The notes beneath the pieces are model-generated. The model made no database searches, was not told the DNA's origin, and was given only the letters and a program-made list of their open reading frames with translations. Below are positions 41,019-51,563 of a stretch of 64,000 nucleotides of DNA, piece after piece (the first letter of the stretch is position 1; every line of letters begins with the position of its first letter). The translations under genes and the position numbers were made by a program. The DNA is from Psychrobacter fulvigenes (lineage in GTDB: Bacteria; Pseudomonadota; Gammaproteobacteria; Pseudomonadales; Moraxellaceae): the NCBI RefSeq assembly GCF_904846155.1, contig NZ_CAJGZP010000001.1:1860001-1924000 (forward strand), given 5' to 3'.

Positions 41019-41972
41019 TTAATAAGTAGCGCTTTCGTCTTCGATGATGACCATATCGATACTGTCATCTTTTGGTACAGCCTTAGGTACTGCTGGCGTG
41101 ACTGGTGCCGCAGCATTGGCGCTAGGCGTCACTGCCGTGTTACTTTGATTAATAGTCGGCGGCGTAGCAGGTTCAGCGGGACGTACTGGCTGAGCAGGTG
41201 TCACAGCACTTGGCTGACGATTGGCCTGATTTTCGCGTTCTTTTTGAGCCGCGGCGCGGCGACGAGCAGCCTCTTGCGCACGGCGTTCGGCTTCTGCAGC
41301 TTGACGCTTAGCTTGCTCTTCATCCATGACCGACTTAAATGCAGAGCCTGCCATCACATCTGCAACGATAGCGATTAGTGCTGGTTGGCCTGCGATACGA
41401 GCCTGAACCTGTCCACCTTGAGCTCCTGCCACGTAAGTAAAGGCATCATCGACCAGCATGTTGTTGTTGATACGGATGTTATTTTGCGCCAAACGAGTTT
41501 GCAAGCTCGGCTGATTGTTTGCAGCATGTACTTGGCTAGCTTGATACAGATCCTCACTTGGCAATGTCATGCTGACGCTTGCTTGACACGTCGTCATACC
41601 GTTGGCATTCGCTGCTTGTAATACCGCTGCGTTTTGCACATCAATCATAATGCCATTGACTTTGTCACTGACAGCGCCACTGCTTAGACTGACTTCTGCC
41701 TCGTTAGCATAGTTGGCAGCCAGCGTTTGTGCTTGTTGATTGAGCGTGTTTTTTAGAGCAGTTTTGAGACGATCTTGTACCATAGCGTCATCACAACTGA
41801 CAGAGGTTGCTGCCGCATTTTCACTGGCAGTTGGCTGTTCTGTTAATTCTGCATTTTCAGTCGCTGCATCCTCTTTTTCTGAGCGATCACAGCCTGCAAG
41901 GGCTAAACCACATACCATGCTGATTCCGGCAACCTTTTGCCACTTGCTCCAACGTTTATTTGCTACGCTCAT
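41019..41972 (-). CDS. predicted lipoprotein with alanine/arginine-rich coiled coil
   Basis: 317 aa. The signal peptide ends with lipobox LALAGC (lipidation at Cys 28), followed by an acidic linker. Residues about 60-200 form a globular part with repeated blocks (SCDDAMVQDRLKTALKNTLN; VDDAFTYVAGAQGGQV). Then comes a charged coiled coil (EEQAKRQAAEAERRAQEAAR) and a proline/threonine/alanine-rich tail. I know no function. The layout suits an envelope protein anchored to a membrane with an extended region that could span or touch peptidoglycan. Confidence 0.75.
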   Translation of the reverse strand: MSVANKRWSKWQKVAGISMVCGLALAGCDRSEKEDAATENAELTEQPTASENAAATSVSCDDAMVQDRLKTALKNTLNQQAQTLAANYANEAEVSLSSGAVSDKVNGIMIDVQNAAVLQAANANGMTTCQASVSMTLPSEDLYQASQVHAANNQPSLQTRLAQNNIRINNNMLVDDAFTYVAGAQGGQVQARIAGQPALIAIVADVMAGSAFKSVMDEEQAKRQAAEAERRAQEAARRRAAAQKERENQANRQPSAVTPAQPVRPAEPATPPTINQSNTAVTPSANAAAPVTPAVPKAVPKDDSIDMVIIEDESATY

Positions 41973-42297
41973 ATCTGCCTTGCTCCTAATTTACTGATTC
42001 ATACCGTCAGCGATGGACTGTATCATCTATATTGCTATTTTAGCGTTATAAGTTTGTGTCACTGACAATGAAAAGTTGTATACCACGAAGAATAAAATTA
42101 CGCTATTATACGGAGTTTGCAAGCCTTGTTCATCAATGAAGACCGTTGATATACAAATAAATCTCATCGACTCACTCAAAGCCTGCCTTTGGTTGCAAAA
42201 CCATAACAAAGTTATGTGTTCAATAAGGCATATCCTTAATCTGAACGATAAATTCTAAATTGATTGAAAAACAACTGATCATGAAAATATATGCTCT

Positions 42298-43074
42298 ATG
42301 ATAAAACTTGGAAATACGCGCCTTCTCGGACATCGCGGTGCCCGTAATGAAGCACCAGAAAACACTTTGTTTGGCTTTCATCATGCTCAGCGCTTACAGT
42401 CACGCGGCTTGGCAGGGGTTGAGCTTGATGTGCAGCTAACCTCTGATGGCCACTTGATTGTCTTTCATGACGATACCCTACAGCGGCTATGCGGGCTACA
42501 GTCACGCGTTGATCAGCTGAGTTTGGCTGAGATTCAGCGCCACTTACAGTTTGGGCATCAAATTATTACCTTAGATAGATTAGCTCAAGCATTGCCAATA
42601 TCGGATCAAACATTACCCCTACAAGAGCAGTCAGCGCTGGCTCAATTTGCCCATATCGAGCTGGAAATCAAAACTCATGACAGGACAAACTATCCCAAAT
42701 TGATTGGGGCATTGACGCGTTATTTGATAGATACTCCGCTTGCCAGCTTACCTATCGTCCTGACCACCTTTGATATACAACTCCTTGCCCAACTACAGCA
42801 TAATACCCTACTGTCAAAAATCCCACGTGGCTTGCTCATTCGCACGCCAGAATTGCTCGCTTCTGCACCAAACACTGCGCTACAACTGGGCTGTACCCAG
42901 TTAGGTATCCACTACCCACTTCTGACTCAAGCTATCATTGCCAATGCTCATCGTTACGGCTTGCCCGTGAGCGCGTGGACGGTCAATGATATCGAAACCA
43001 TCAAACAGCTAGTAAAATGGCAGGTTGACTTTATCATCACCGACATCCCAACACAGATTTTGTCGCCTGTTTAA
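42298..43074 (+). CDS. glycerophosphodiester phosphodiesterase
   Basis: 258 aa, single GDPD barrel. LGHRGARNEAPENTLFGFHHA gives the HRG and PEN motifs, ELDVQLTSDGHLIVFHDDTLQRLCG the calcium-ligand E-D and the catalytic HD. The C-terminal VSAWTVNDIETIKQLVKWQVDFIITDIP is typical. It splits glycerophosphodiesters into glycerol 3-phosphate and an alcohol; without a signal peptide it resembles the cytoplasmic UgpQ type. It stands alone. Confidence 0.92.
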   Translation: MIKLGNTRLLGHRGARNEAPENTLFGFHHAQRLQSRGLAGVELDVQLTSDGHLIVFHDDTLQRLCGLQSRVDQLSLAEIQRHLQFGHQIITLDRLAQALPISDQTLPLQEQSALAQFAHIELEIKTHDRTNYPKLIGALTRYLIDTPLASLPIVLTTFDIQLLAQLQHNTLLSKIPRGLLIRTPELLASAPNTALQLGCTQLGIHYPLLTQAIIANAHRYGLPVSAWTVNDIETIKQLVKWQVDFIITDIPTQILSPV

Positions 43075-43524
43075 CCCCCCTGTCTCATTTCAAAACGCGC
43101 TTTGATGGTTTCTCAACTTCATGGCGTAGTTGTTGTAGCATAGGTGTCATGGCCTAGTTTTTTATAGCTTGGCAACAGAGCTGATACACAGACATGATAA
43201 ACTCACTCTCTATAGAATACGATAGTGTCCATTTGTATGAACCTCTTATCGAGCAATACTCTGTATTTGTATAAAAGACTGATAAATATCAGCTTTTTCA
43301 GTCACCTTATGAGCTAACGATGAGTGGTCATTGAGCTACAAGAATTCGCTTATCGTTACACTTTTGCTTAATTCCTGAAAGCTAGTAAGGTATTAATCTC
43401 ATATAATCTATATATTCATACAAGTTATTGTTATTTAGCAATATTTTTCTAGTGTATGACTGTTCACTTTCTCCTCTATTTAGGTTAATATAGGGCCTGA
43501 AACTAATATCGTTAGGAATATTAC
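43075..43524. other. 450-bp intergenic region
   Basis: No ORF of any promise and no hairpin that I can support. AT-rich stretches before 43525 are presumably the desaturase promoter and leader. Confidence 0.5.
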
Positions 43525-44934
43525 ATGATTGCAAAAAAAGCAATTGGCTTACCGCTTAAAGGCTTACGTTTCGCTATCAAATCTGGCGACACCATTTTAC
43601 AAAATGCGACCGTACAAGCGTCGCGTTTTAAGACTTGGTTTGATGATGCCAAAGCGAAAGGTGCGCTCGATGAGCAGCCTACTACCAAACGTAGCTATGC
43701 AAGCACAGCTAACCCAAGCGATGTCGCATTGAACGATGAGGCTGTGACTTTAAACGTGCGTGAGCTTGAATTTAAAAAAGCACCGATAAACTGGATACCT
43801 GCAGTGTTCTTGGTATCGACGCCGATTGCTGCGGCAATCATCACACCATGGTATCTTATGACTCACCAAGTCAGTGCGCCAGTTTGGGGCGTCTTTGGTG
43901 CCTTTATGGTGTGGACAGGCCTTAGTATTACGGCAGGCTATCACCGCCTCTTGGCACACCGTGCCTACAAAGCGCACCCTGTCGTCAAAAACTTTTTATT
44001 GCTGGGTGCAACCTTAGCAGTACAAGGCTCTTCGTTTGATTGGGTCTCTGGACATCGTAGCCATCACCGTCATGTCGATGATCGCCTAGATGATCCGTAC
44101 TCAGCTAAGCGTGGGTTTTGGTTTAGTCATATTGGCTGGATGCTACGCAACTATCCAAGTGGTAAGTTTGATTACAAAAACATTCCTGACTTGACCAAAG
44201 ACAAAGTGCTGCAAATCCAGCATAAATATTATGGTCTGTGGGTACTGGCTACCAATATTGGTTTGGTATCAGCAGTTGGTTGGTTGATCGGTGATGTCTG
44301 GGGCACCTTAGTATTGGCTGGCTTGCTACGTCTGGTACTGACTCATCACTTCACCTTCTTTATCAACTCACTGTGTCATATGATTGGTAACCGTCCTTAT
44401 ACGGATACCAATACGGCGCGTGACAACTTAATATTAGCCATCTTTACTTGGGGTGAGGGTTATCATAATTACCATCACTTCTTCCAATACGACTATCGTA
44501 ATGGGGTTAAGTGGTGGCAGTACGACCCAACCAAATGGTTGATTGCTGGCTTGTCAAAAATTGGCTTAACCACTGAGTTACGTACTGTAGATGACACAAC
44601 TATCAAACATGCTGAAGTACAGATGCAGTTTAAGAAGGCTCAGAAAACAATTGATGACTTAAACGCTGACAACATCGACGTACCTCATGCGATGCAGAGC
44701 TTCCAAGATCGTATTAAGTTTGAATACGATGCCTTTACGCAGACTGTAGAAGAGTGGCAAGCGCTAAAAGCGAAAGCCGTTGAGATGAAAAAGACTGAGT
44801 TTGCAGATCGTTTACATGAAGTAGATGACAAGCTGAAGCTTGAATATGCCAAGATTGAAAAGAAAATTCATGAGCATAATGATAACTTAAAAACAGCTTT
44901 CCGCTCGATTGGTCATAGCAGCAGAGCCGCATAA
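43525..44934 (+). CDS. acyl-CoA/fatty-acid desaturase with long C-terminal helical extension
   Basis: 469 aa. The membrane desaturase core lies at about residues 85-340, with three histidine boxes: HRLLAH near 145, HRSHHRHVDD near 182 and HNYHHFFQYD near 322. These bind the di-iron centre that introduces a cis double bond, as in delta-9 desaturases. An N-terminal stretch of about 80 residues and a C-terminal extension of about 115 residues (KKAQKTIDDLNADN, KLEYAKIEKKIHEHNDNLK) look soluble and coiled-coil. Membrane unsaturation suits a cold-adapted organism. Confidence 0.92.
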   Translation: MIAKKAIGLPLKGLRFAIKSGDTILQNATVQASRFKTWFDDAKAKGALDEQPTTKRSYASTANPSDVALNDEAVTLNVRELEFKKAPINWIPAVFLVSTPIAAAIITPWYLMTHQVSAPVWGVFGAFMVWTGLSITAGYHRLLAHRAYKAHPVVKNFLLLGATLAVQGSSFDWVSGHRSHHRHVDDRLDDPYSAKRGFWFSHIGWMLRNYPSGKFDYKNIPDLTKDKVLQIQHKYYGLWVLATNIGLVSAVGWLIGDVWGTLVLAGLLRLVLTHHFTFFINSLCHMIGNRPYTDTNTARDNLILAIFTWGEGYHNYHHFFQYDYRNGVKWWQYDPTKWLIAGLSKIGLTTELRTVDDTTIKHAEVQMQFKKAQKTIDDLNADNIDVPHAMQSFQDRIKFEYDAFTQTVEEWQALKAKAVEMKKTEFADRLHEVDDKLKLEYAKIEKKIHEHNDNLKTAFRSIGHSSRAA

Positions 44935-44987
44935 GCATGGCTGATTGAGTCTTGATTGAGCACAAATATTGTAACGTTTCTCCTACC

Positions 44988-45016
44988 CTCTATCTGCTAC
45001 AGATAGAGAGTTTTTT
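44988..45016 (+). terminator. terminator after the desaturase gene
   Basis: CTCTATCT and AGATAGAG pair over five bases, followed by a T run. Confidence 0.88.
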
Positions 45017-45236
45017 ATGTCTTAAAATTAATAGAAACATCTATCTAAAGCCTTTAAAAAGTAAATTACAAGATACGGACAGAGCCTTGTGATGTCGTAT
45101 TCTAGCTATGTTATAGTGAGGTTATTTACTTTTATTGATGAGGCGCTTAGTCCTTCATTGATTAAAAGCATTTGTCTATCAATCTAACGAAAGAGGACTC
45201 CACCCGACGCTAGGGTGGAGGTGAATTTCGTATAGC

Positions 45237-45635
45237 CTAACTCTGCTGATTTTGAATGTATTGCTTAATAATCTCCAACGGCGCTCCGCCACATGAGCCG
45301 GCAAAGTAAGAGCGTGACCACAAAACAGGTTTATTGTAAGCTGCTCTTAGGTCGATAAAGTTGGCTCTCATGCGCCGACTTGTGACCGACTTTAAATTAT
45401 TAACCATCTTACTTAGTTGTACCGTTGGCGGGTATTGAATCAGCATGTGAACATGATCGCCTTCACCGTTACATTCCTTGAGTTCTGCACCAAAATCCTT
45501 GCATATCTCAGCAACAACTTCTTTAAAGTATTGACGATGATTATCAGCTAAAACCTTTTTGCGGTACTTGGTGATGAACACCAAATGCACATGCAGATTA
45601 TAAGCAGAATGACGGTTTTTATATATCTCACTCAT
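45237..45635 (-). CDS. tnpA: IS200/IS605 HUH Y1 transposase TnpA
   Basis: 132 aa. The HUH motif is in GEGDHVHMLIQYPP near residue 60, and the catalytic tyrosine is in EIIKQYIQNQ near the C-terminus; LHVHLVFITKYRKKVL at the start is typical. It cuts and joins single-stranded ends of the element and could in principle mobilise other elements only if their ends match; the ends of the tnpB-only element at 18.7 kb look different. Confidence 0.95.
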   Translation of the reverse strand: MSEIYKNRHSAYNLHVHLVFITKYRKKVLADNHRQYFKEVVAEICKDFGAELKECNGEGDHVHMLIQYPPTVQLSKMVNNLKSVTSRRMRANFIDLRAAYNKPVLWSRSYFAGSCGGAPLEIIKQYIQNQQS

Positions 45636-45718
45636 TATAATAAATACCCTTTATTGTTTATGTTATATAGTATAACATGGTATAAATAACGAACACACTG
45701 ACCAATAAAGCGTTCATT

Positions 45719-47026
45719 ATGAAAATTAATAAAGCATATAAATTTAGGCTTGAGCCTAATGCAGAACAAGAGGTTATCTTAAATAACCTTGTTGGTTCTG
45801 CACGTTTTGTTTGGAATCAAGTGCTTGCGGTATCGTTTGAGATGTTTGCTAAAAATGAGTTTATTAATGCAACCAATTTGGTTAATAAAATCATGGATAT
45901 TAAAGCAAATCCTGAGTTTGCGTTCTTAAAAACAAGCTCTAACGCGGTGTCTTTACAACAAAAAATTCGTGATCTCGCTTCTGCTTGGTCACGCTTTTTT
46001 GACCCTAAAGCTCACGCACGATTGAAAGAGAATAAGAAAAAACCTAAAAAGCCTAAGTTTTTCAAGCTTACTGATGGCACAGAAATCCAATTACGCCCAC
46101 TAATGCCAAGATTTAAACGCAAATCAGATGGGTGTGATTCAATACGCTTAGTGCAGTTTGATAAATATTGCCGTGTTGAAGGCAATCGTGTCAAACTACC
46201 GAATAGTGTAGGGTTTGTGAAGTTTAGAAAATCGCAAGACATTCTTGGGATAATTAAAAACGTCACCATCAGCAAGAAATCCGGTCATTGGTACGTGTCG
46301 TTTGGCACAGAGCGGGAGTTGGCCCAAAACCCAATTCATCCCTCTAAAACCGCCGTAGGGATTGATTTAGGGGTCGCTAAACTGATTGCTACCTCAGATG
46401 GCCAAGTTATCAAACCCAAAAACAGTTTTAAAGCCAATCAAATTAAACTGGCTGCATTACAGCGCCAACTCAGTAGGAAAGTCTTATTCAGTCAAAATTG
46501 GAAAAAGCACAATCGCAAGATTCAAAAACTCCATCATCACATCGCCAATATTCGCCATGATTACTTGCACAAAATCACCACCACAATCAGCAAAAACCAC
46601 GCCATGATTGTCTGTGAGGATTTAAAAGTAGTTAATATGTCGAGATCTGCCAGTGGTTCGATGGAGAAGAAAGGAAAAAACGTCAAAGCCAAGTCAGGAT
46701 TGAACAAATCCATTTTAGATCAAGGTTGGGGCATGATGATTGATATGATGGATTATAAGCAGCAATGGCACGGCGGGTTACTGATTAAAGTAAACCCGCG
46801 TTATACAAGCCAAACTTGCTTTAAATGCAAGCATGTTGCAAAAGAAAATAGACGTACCCAAGCAAAATTTGAGTGCGTTGAATGTGGTTATATTGCGAAT
46901 GCAGATGTTAATGCAGCTCGTAATATTCTTGCGGCAGGACATGCCGTTTTGTCTGTCGAGGGAAGATGCAGTAAAGGTCGCCCGTTGAAGCAGAAAACTT
47001 GCGACGGTCGTGAGAAAGTCGCCTAA
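45719..47026 (+). CDS. tnpB: TnpB RNA-guided endonuclease (second type)
   Basis: 435 aa, distantly related to the TnpB at 18.7 kb. RuvC acidic residues are in GIDLGVAKLIATSDG, VCEDLKVVNMSRSA and NADVNAARNILAAGHAV; zinc finger CFKCKHV...CVECGY. It ends with a basic tail (GRCSKGRPLKQKTCDGREKVA) typical of this subgroup. The 3' end with stem GCGAC/GTCGC near 46999-47021 and the following hairpin would form the omega-RNA. Complete and possibly active. Confidence 0.93.
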   Translation: MKINKAYKFRLEPNAEQEVILNNLVGSARFVWNQVLAVSFEMFAKNEFINATNLVNKIMDIKANPEFAFLKTSSNAVSLQQKIRDLASAWSRFFDPKAHARLKENKKKPKKPKFFKLTDGTEIQLRPLMPRFKRKSDGCDSIRLVQFDKYCRVEGNRVKLPNSVGFVKFRKSQDILGIIKNVTISKKSGHWYVSFGTERELAQNPIHPSKTAVGIDLGVAKLIATSDGQVIKPKNSFKANQIKLAALQRQLSRKVLFSQNWKKHNRKIQKLHHHIANIRHDYLHKITTTISKNHAMIVCEDLKVVNMSRSASGSMEKKGKNVKAKSGLNKSILDQGWGMMIDMMDYKQQWHGGLLIKVNPRYTSQTCFKCKHVAKENRRTQAKFECVECGYIANADVNAARNILAAGHAVLSVEGRCSKGRPLKQKTCDGREKVA

Positions 47027-47163
47027 GAGCTTTTGCTTTTAGAATCCCCCGCTTGAGCTTGTCGAAAGTGGCGGGAGTATGTCAAAGTCATTTGTTTTAC
47101 AATCATCTGCTTAAAAGTCACAAAATATAAATACGTCTTTACCTAATTAGGAACCGCTTATCT

Positions 47164-48636
47164 ATGCGCTACCATAATACTTACGTCCATCTAGATCCAC
47201 GCTTATATCATCAGCAGCCACCAACACCCTTAAAAAACCCAAGGGCTGGACACTTCAACCTGTCAGTCGCAGAGCAACTCGGCTGGACAGAGGATGAAGA
47301 CCTAATGGCACGCTGGGTCGATATCCTCGGTCCAGGCGAGTTGATCTGCGACTGACAGTTTGAACCTCTAGCCATGGCCTATGCAGGTCATCAGTTTGGA
47401 CAGTGGGCGGGACAGTTGGGCGATGGACGCGGCTTACTCATGGCGCAAGTATTAGATGATAACGACCAATTGCAAGACTTGCACCTCAAAGGCAGTGGCT
47501 TGACGCCTTACTCAAGAATGGGCGATGGACGAGCCGTATTACGTAGTACCATTCGTGAATACTTGTGTAGTCATGCGCTCAATCAGCTTGGTATCCCCTC
47601 CTCTAACGCCCTTGGATTTGTGGTATCTGACACACCCATACGCCGCGAACGTATGGAAGCAGGTGCGGCATTGATGCGGGTGGCCGATAGTCATATTCGC
47701 CTTGGCCATATAGAGTGGATCGCAAGCTTCGCACCTGACTTGCTCAGTGAGTTTACCGATTATATGATCGATACTTATTATCCAGAGTGCCGAGACAGCG
47801 AAACGCCAGTGTTGGCATTTTTGCAAAAAGTGGTCGAGCGTACGGCACGCATGATTGCTGACTGGCAGCTGATTGGTTTTGCCCACGGGGTCATGAATAC
47901 TGACAACCTTTCAATCACCGGTAGTACCATGGACTTTGGCCCGTTTGGCTTTATGGAGCGCTTCAATCCTGCTTGGATTAACAACCACTCTGACCATACT
48001 GGACGCTATGCCTATCAAAACCAGCCAGCCATCGGACACTGGAATCTCAACACTTGGCTTCCGCACTTTATGCGCTTAGAGGGCGTGACTCGCGAAACGC
48101 TGGCCGATTGCCTAGCACCTTATGAAGCCACCTTTATGCAGCACTATCAACAAGGGCTGTGCCGCAAGCTTGGGCTACCACATCAAAGCGAAAGCCTAGC
48201 CTTAGCTTTTGAATGGCTGACGTTATTAGAAGACAACTTGCTAGATTATACCAATGGCTTCCGCGCTTTATTAGGATTGGTTGCCCCAGATGAGCACCCT
48301 TATGAGCAGCAATTACTGCTGACATTGATAAGCGAGCTCCAAGGTGAAGCCTTACAAGCTTGGGAGGATTGGTCAACACGCTATTTGGTACAGATACAAT
48401 CGTTTCCAATTGAACAAGTCATCAACAGCCTCAAGACCAACAACCCAGCTTATGTACTGCGCAATAGCATGGCGCAGCGTGCTATTACTGCCGCTGAACA
48501 AGGACAGTTTGAAGAAGTGGCTCGATTATATGACCTGCTTGCTAGCCCATATACCGTACAGGATATCGCCACAGCATTGGATAGTAGCCCACCTGCTCCT
48601 AATGCGCCGCAAATGCCGATAAGCTGCTCCTCCTAA
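47164..48636 (+). pseudogene. selO: SelO/YdiU protein adenylyltransferase with one in-frame TGA
   Basis: 490 codons in one frame, full family length, with a single opal codon at 47353-47355 (codon 64). Before it: LDPRLYHQQPPTPLKNPRAG to LGPGELICD. After it, same frame: QFEPLAMAYAGHQFGQWAGQLGDGRG, the kinase-like core including NTDNLSITGSTMDFGPFGFMERF, and the C-terminal CSS in which the Cys aligns with Sec of animal SelO. SelO adds AMP to redox proteins. The TGA is not at the known Sec site, so nonsense decay is more likely than recoding. An internal ATG at 47374 could start a truncated form missing about 70 residues. Confidence 0.85.
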
Positions 48637-49067
48637 ATGCTTGATTATGTTTGCTTGTGTGTTCTGATGATTAGCATGGGCTTATAACCAAAGACTGACG
48701 GTTTGTATTTTTATTGAAAAAAGTTAAGTTTTTTATCACTATCAACTGGCTAAATGTTCGTTATCAATTTATGATATATTTTGCGCATCCCATCATAGTT
48801 GACTAGGCAGTGAATTAGCAAAAATGCTAGAATGGTTATTTTTGTTAGCTTGCTGTTTTAGGATGTCAACTAAGCGCAGATTATCGCCAGTTTACTTTTG
48901 CATTACCTTTTAATAATTTACTTGCAGCTGCTTGGTTTATATCGGTCTGTTAGCGCTTATTCATAGCGGATTTGATTGCCATTAAGCAAACTGCACTTAA
49001 TGATTTTTAGGTCAGGCGTTAACTCATTTATTTGTCACATTTTATTTTATTTCAATTTATTCCAACC
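48637..49067. other. 431-bp intergenic region before maeB
   Basis: AT-rich, with short inverted repeats such as TAGCAAAAATGCTA near 48818 but no T-tailed hairpin. Probably a long maeB leader. No gene is supported. Confidence 0.5.
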
Positions 49068-49082
49068 ATGGCCATTACTATG

Positions 49083-51398
49083 ATGAATGACGATACCAAT
49101 TTGAATACGGATAATCCTAATATGGAAAAAGAGCAGTTTGAACAAGCAGCTCTGCATTACCATGAGTTTCCTAGACCTGGTAAAATCTCGGTCACCCCTA
49201 TCAAGCAGCTGGCAAACCAGCGTGACTTAGCACTGGCTTATTCGCCAGGTGTCGCAGTGCCTTGTCTTGAGATCGAAAGAGATCCAAAGCTGGCTGCCAA
49301 ATATACAGCACGTAGCAACTTGGTTGGTGTTATTACTAACGGTACTGCCGTACTGGGATTGGGTAATATCGGTCCGTTGGCCTCAAAGCCAGTGATGGAA
49401 GGTAAAGGGGTACTATTCAAAAAATTCGCTGGTATTGATGTCTTTGATATCGAAGTGGCACAAAACGATCCTGACAAATTCATCGAAGCCGTTGCTGCTC
49501 TTGAGCCAACATTTGGCGGTATCAACCTAGAAGATATTAAAGCACCTGAATGTTTCAAAATCGAGCGCGAATTGCGTAAACGTATGAACATTCCAGTATT
49601 CCATGATGACCAACATGGTACTTCGATCATTGTTGCCGCTGCCATGCTCAACGCTTTATTATTAACAGGCAAAAAAATCGAAGAGATTAAAGTTGTCTGC
49701 TCAGGCGCTGGTGCAGCTGCCATCTCATGTCTAGACCTAATCTGCGCCCTTGGCGTTGATGCTCATAACATTCTAGTATCTGACTCACGCGGTATCATTA
49801 GTACCAGTCGTGAAAACCTTGATGAATCCAAGCAGCGCTATGCTCGCGACACTGACGCCACTACCATAGAAGAAGTCATGGACGATGTGGACATGTTCTT
49901 GGGTCTATCTATGCCAGGTATCTTGAGCACAGACATGGTTCGCCGTATGGCAAAAGATCCTATCATCTTTGCACTTGCCAACCCAATCCCTGAAATCATG
50001 CCAGAACTGGCCCACTCTGTACGCCCAGACGTGATTATGGCAACTGGTCGTTCAGACTATCCAAACCAGGTCAACAACGCCTTATGTTTCCCTTACATCT
50101 TCCGCGGTGCATTAGATGTAGGCGCAACAACTGTCAACGAAGAGATGAAAATCGCTTGCGTACGCGCAATCGCTGCCATGGCACACGTTGAAGCAACACC
50201 AACCACCAACGTCAAAGACATTGAAGCGATGAAGAGCTTTGGTCGTGACTACCTCATCCCAGGACCACTAGAGCCAAACTTAATCATCGAGATTGCCCCT
50301 GCTGTTGCAAAAGCAGCGATGGACTCTGGTGTGGCAACACTGCCGATTGAAGACTTTAATGCTTATCGTCAGCGCTTATCTGAGTTTGTATACAACTCCG
50401 CATTTGTAATGAAGCCAATCTTTGCCCGTGCTAAAGCAGATCCTAAGCGTATCGTATACTGTGAAGGTGAAGATAGAAACGTGCTATTGGCTGTACAGGT
50501 GGTCGTTGATGAACATCTGGCTCAACCAATCCTAGTTGGCCGTCCTGCCATCATCGAAAAAAATATCGAAAAACTGGGCTTACGCCTAAAAGACGGTGTC
50601 AACGTCACTATCGTCAATCAAGATGATGACCCACGCTATAAAGAATACTGGAAGGGTTATTACGAAAACAACAAACGCAATGGCGTTAGTATCGAGCTTG
50701 CCCGCCGTGATGTGCGCCGAAAAACTACTCTAATTGGTTCGCTATTGGTCGAAAATGGCGATGCTGATGGTATGATTTGTGGTACATTCAGCCATTACCA
50801 TTTACACTTAAAATACGTCCAAAACGTGATTGGCAAAAAAGCGGGCGTGAGTGACTTTTATGCGATGAATGCAGTGCTCATGCAAGATCGCAATATCTTT
50901 ATCGCTGATACTTATGTGCATGAAGACCCTACTGCTGAGCAATTGGCAGAAATGACAGTACTGGCTGCTGAACAACTACGCCGCTTTAGTATCACCCCGC
51001 GTGTGGCTTTGGTTTCGCACTCAAATTTTGGTACTTCTGATCGTGCCAGTGCAGTAAAAATGCGCAAAGTCTATCAGCTCCTAAAAGAGATGGATGTAGA
51101 CTTTGAGTTTGATGGTGAGATGCAAGGTGATGCGGCACTCAGTGAACAAATCCGCTTAGAAGACTTCCCATCAAGTGAATTTAAAGGAGCGGCAAACCTG
51201 CTGATCTTACCAACACTTGACGCGGCAAACATTGCCTTTAACTTGCTAAAAACGGCAACTGCCAGTGCTTCTATCGGCCCTATCTTGTTAGGGGTGAACA
51301 AGCCTGTTCATATCTTAACGCCATCAGTGACAGCTCGCCGTGTGGTCAATATGACTGCGCTTGCAGTTACTGAAGCACAAGACTTAGAAAGTGAGTAA
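49083..51398 (+). CDS. maeB: NADP-dependent malic enzyme with phosphotransacetylase-like domain
   Basis: 771 aa from the ATG at 49083. The frame is open to a TTG at 49032 and ATGs at 49068 and 49080; none has a clear ribosome site. The malic-enzyme domain ([32 protein letters not shown] split over the start; [37 protein letters not shown]) fills residues about 15-420. The C-terminal phosphotransacetylase-like domain ([15 protein letters not shown] onward) is thought to be regulatory. The enzyme converts malate to pyruvate and supplies NADPH. Confidence 0.95.
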   Translation: MNDDTNLNTDNPNMEKEQFEQAALHYHEFPRPGKISVTPIKQLANQRDLALAYSPGVAVPCLEIERDPKLAAKYTARSNLVGVITNGTAVLGLGNIGPLASKPVMEGKGVLFKKFAGIDVFDIEVAQNDPDKFIEAVAALEPTFGGINLEDIKAPECFKIERELRKRMNIPVFHDDQHGTSIIVAAAMLNALLLTGKKIEEIKVVCSGAGAAAISCLDLICALGVDAHNILVSDSRGIISTSRENLDESKQRYARDTDATTIEEVMDDVDMFLGLSMPGILSTDMVRRMAKDPIIFALANPIPEIMPELAHSVRPDVIMATGRSDYPNQVNNALCFPYIFRGALDVGATTVNEEMKIACVRAIAAMAHVEATPTTNVKDIEAMKSFGRDYLIPGPLEPNLIIEIAPAVAKAAMDSGVATLPIEDFNAYRQRLSEFVYNSAFVMKPIFARAKADPKRIVYCEGEDRNVLLAVQVVVDEHLAQPILVGRPAIIEKNIEKLGLRLKDGVNVTIVNQDDDPRYKEYWKGYYENNKRNGVSIELARRDVRRKTTLIGSLLVENGDADGMICGTFSHYHLHLKYVQNVIGKKAGVSDFYAMNAVLMQDRNIFIADTYVHEDPTAEQLAEMTVLAAEQLRRFSITPRVALVSHSNFGTSDRASAVKMRKVYQLLKEMDVDFEFDGEMQGDAALSEQIRLEDFPSSEFKGAANLLILPTLDAANIAFNLLKTATASASIGPILLGVNKPVHILTPSVTARRVVNMTALAVTEAQDLESE

Positions 51399-51454
51399 AA
51401 ACAAGATCTAAAAGACTCGCTACTAATCATTATTGGTAGTGGTCTGTTATACTA

Positions 51455-51502
51455 AAACCAGTCAACGCCGTCGTAATAAATGGCATTGACTGGTTTTTTT
51501 TG
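51455..51502 (+). terminator. terminator after maeB
   Basis: AACCAGTCAACGCC pairs with GGCATTGACTGGTT, followed by eight T. The hairpin overlaps the open frame upstream of cca, which argues against a cca start at 51480. Confidence 0.9.
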
Positions 51503-51563
51503 CCTGAAAAAACCGTTTCTAAACTCAAATATGAATGCGTTCAATAATAAAAAAGAGGATGTC

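Larger units (their letters stand above)
45190..47085. mobile_element. IS200/IS605-family element with divergent tnpA and tnpB
   Basis: tnpA runs left and tnpB runs right from a shared centre. Beyond the tnpA stop is a hairpin CTCCACCC/GGGTGGAG (45197-45223); beyond the tnpB stop is a hairpin CCCGC..TT/AA..GCGGG (47046-47075). These are the expected subterminal hairpins recognised by the HUH transposase. Exact ends are not fixed, as this family makes no target duplication. It lies 80 bp upstream of selO. Confidence 0.85.

Noticed and set aside
47164..48636. selO as a true selenoprotein recoded at TGA
   Set aside because: The TGA is about 420 codons from the known Sec position, which here is a Cys, and two other genes in the window carry TAG and TAA in the same way, so decay explains it more simply. 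Kept only as a low-cost check.
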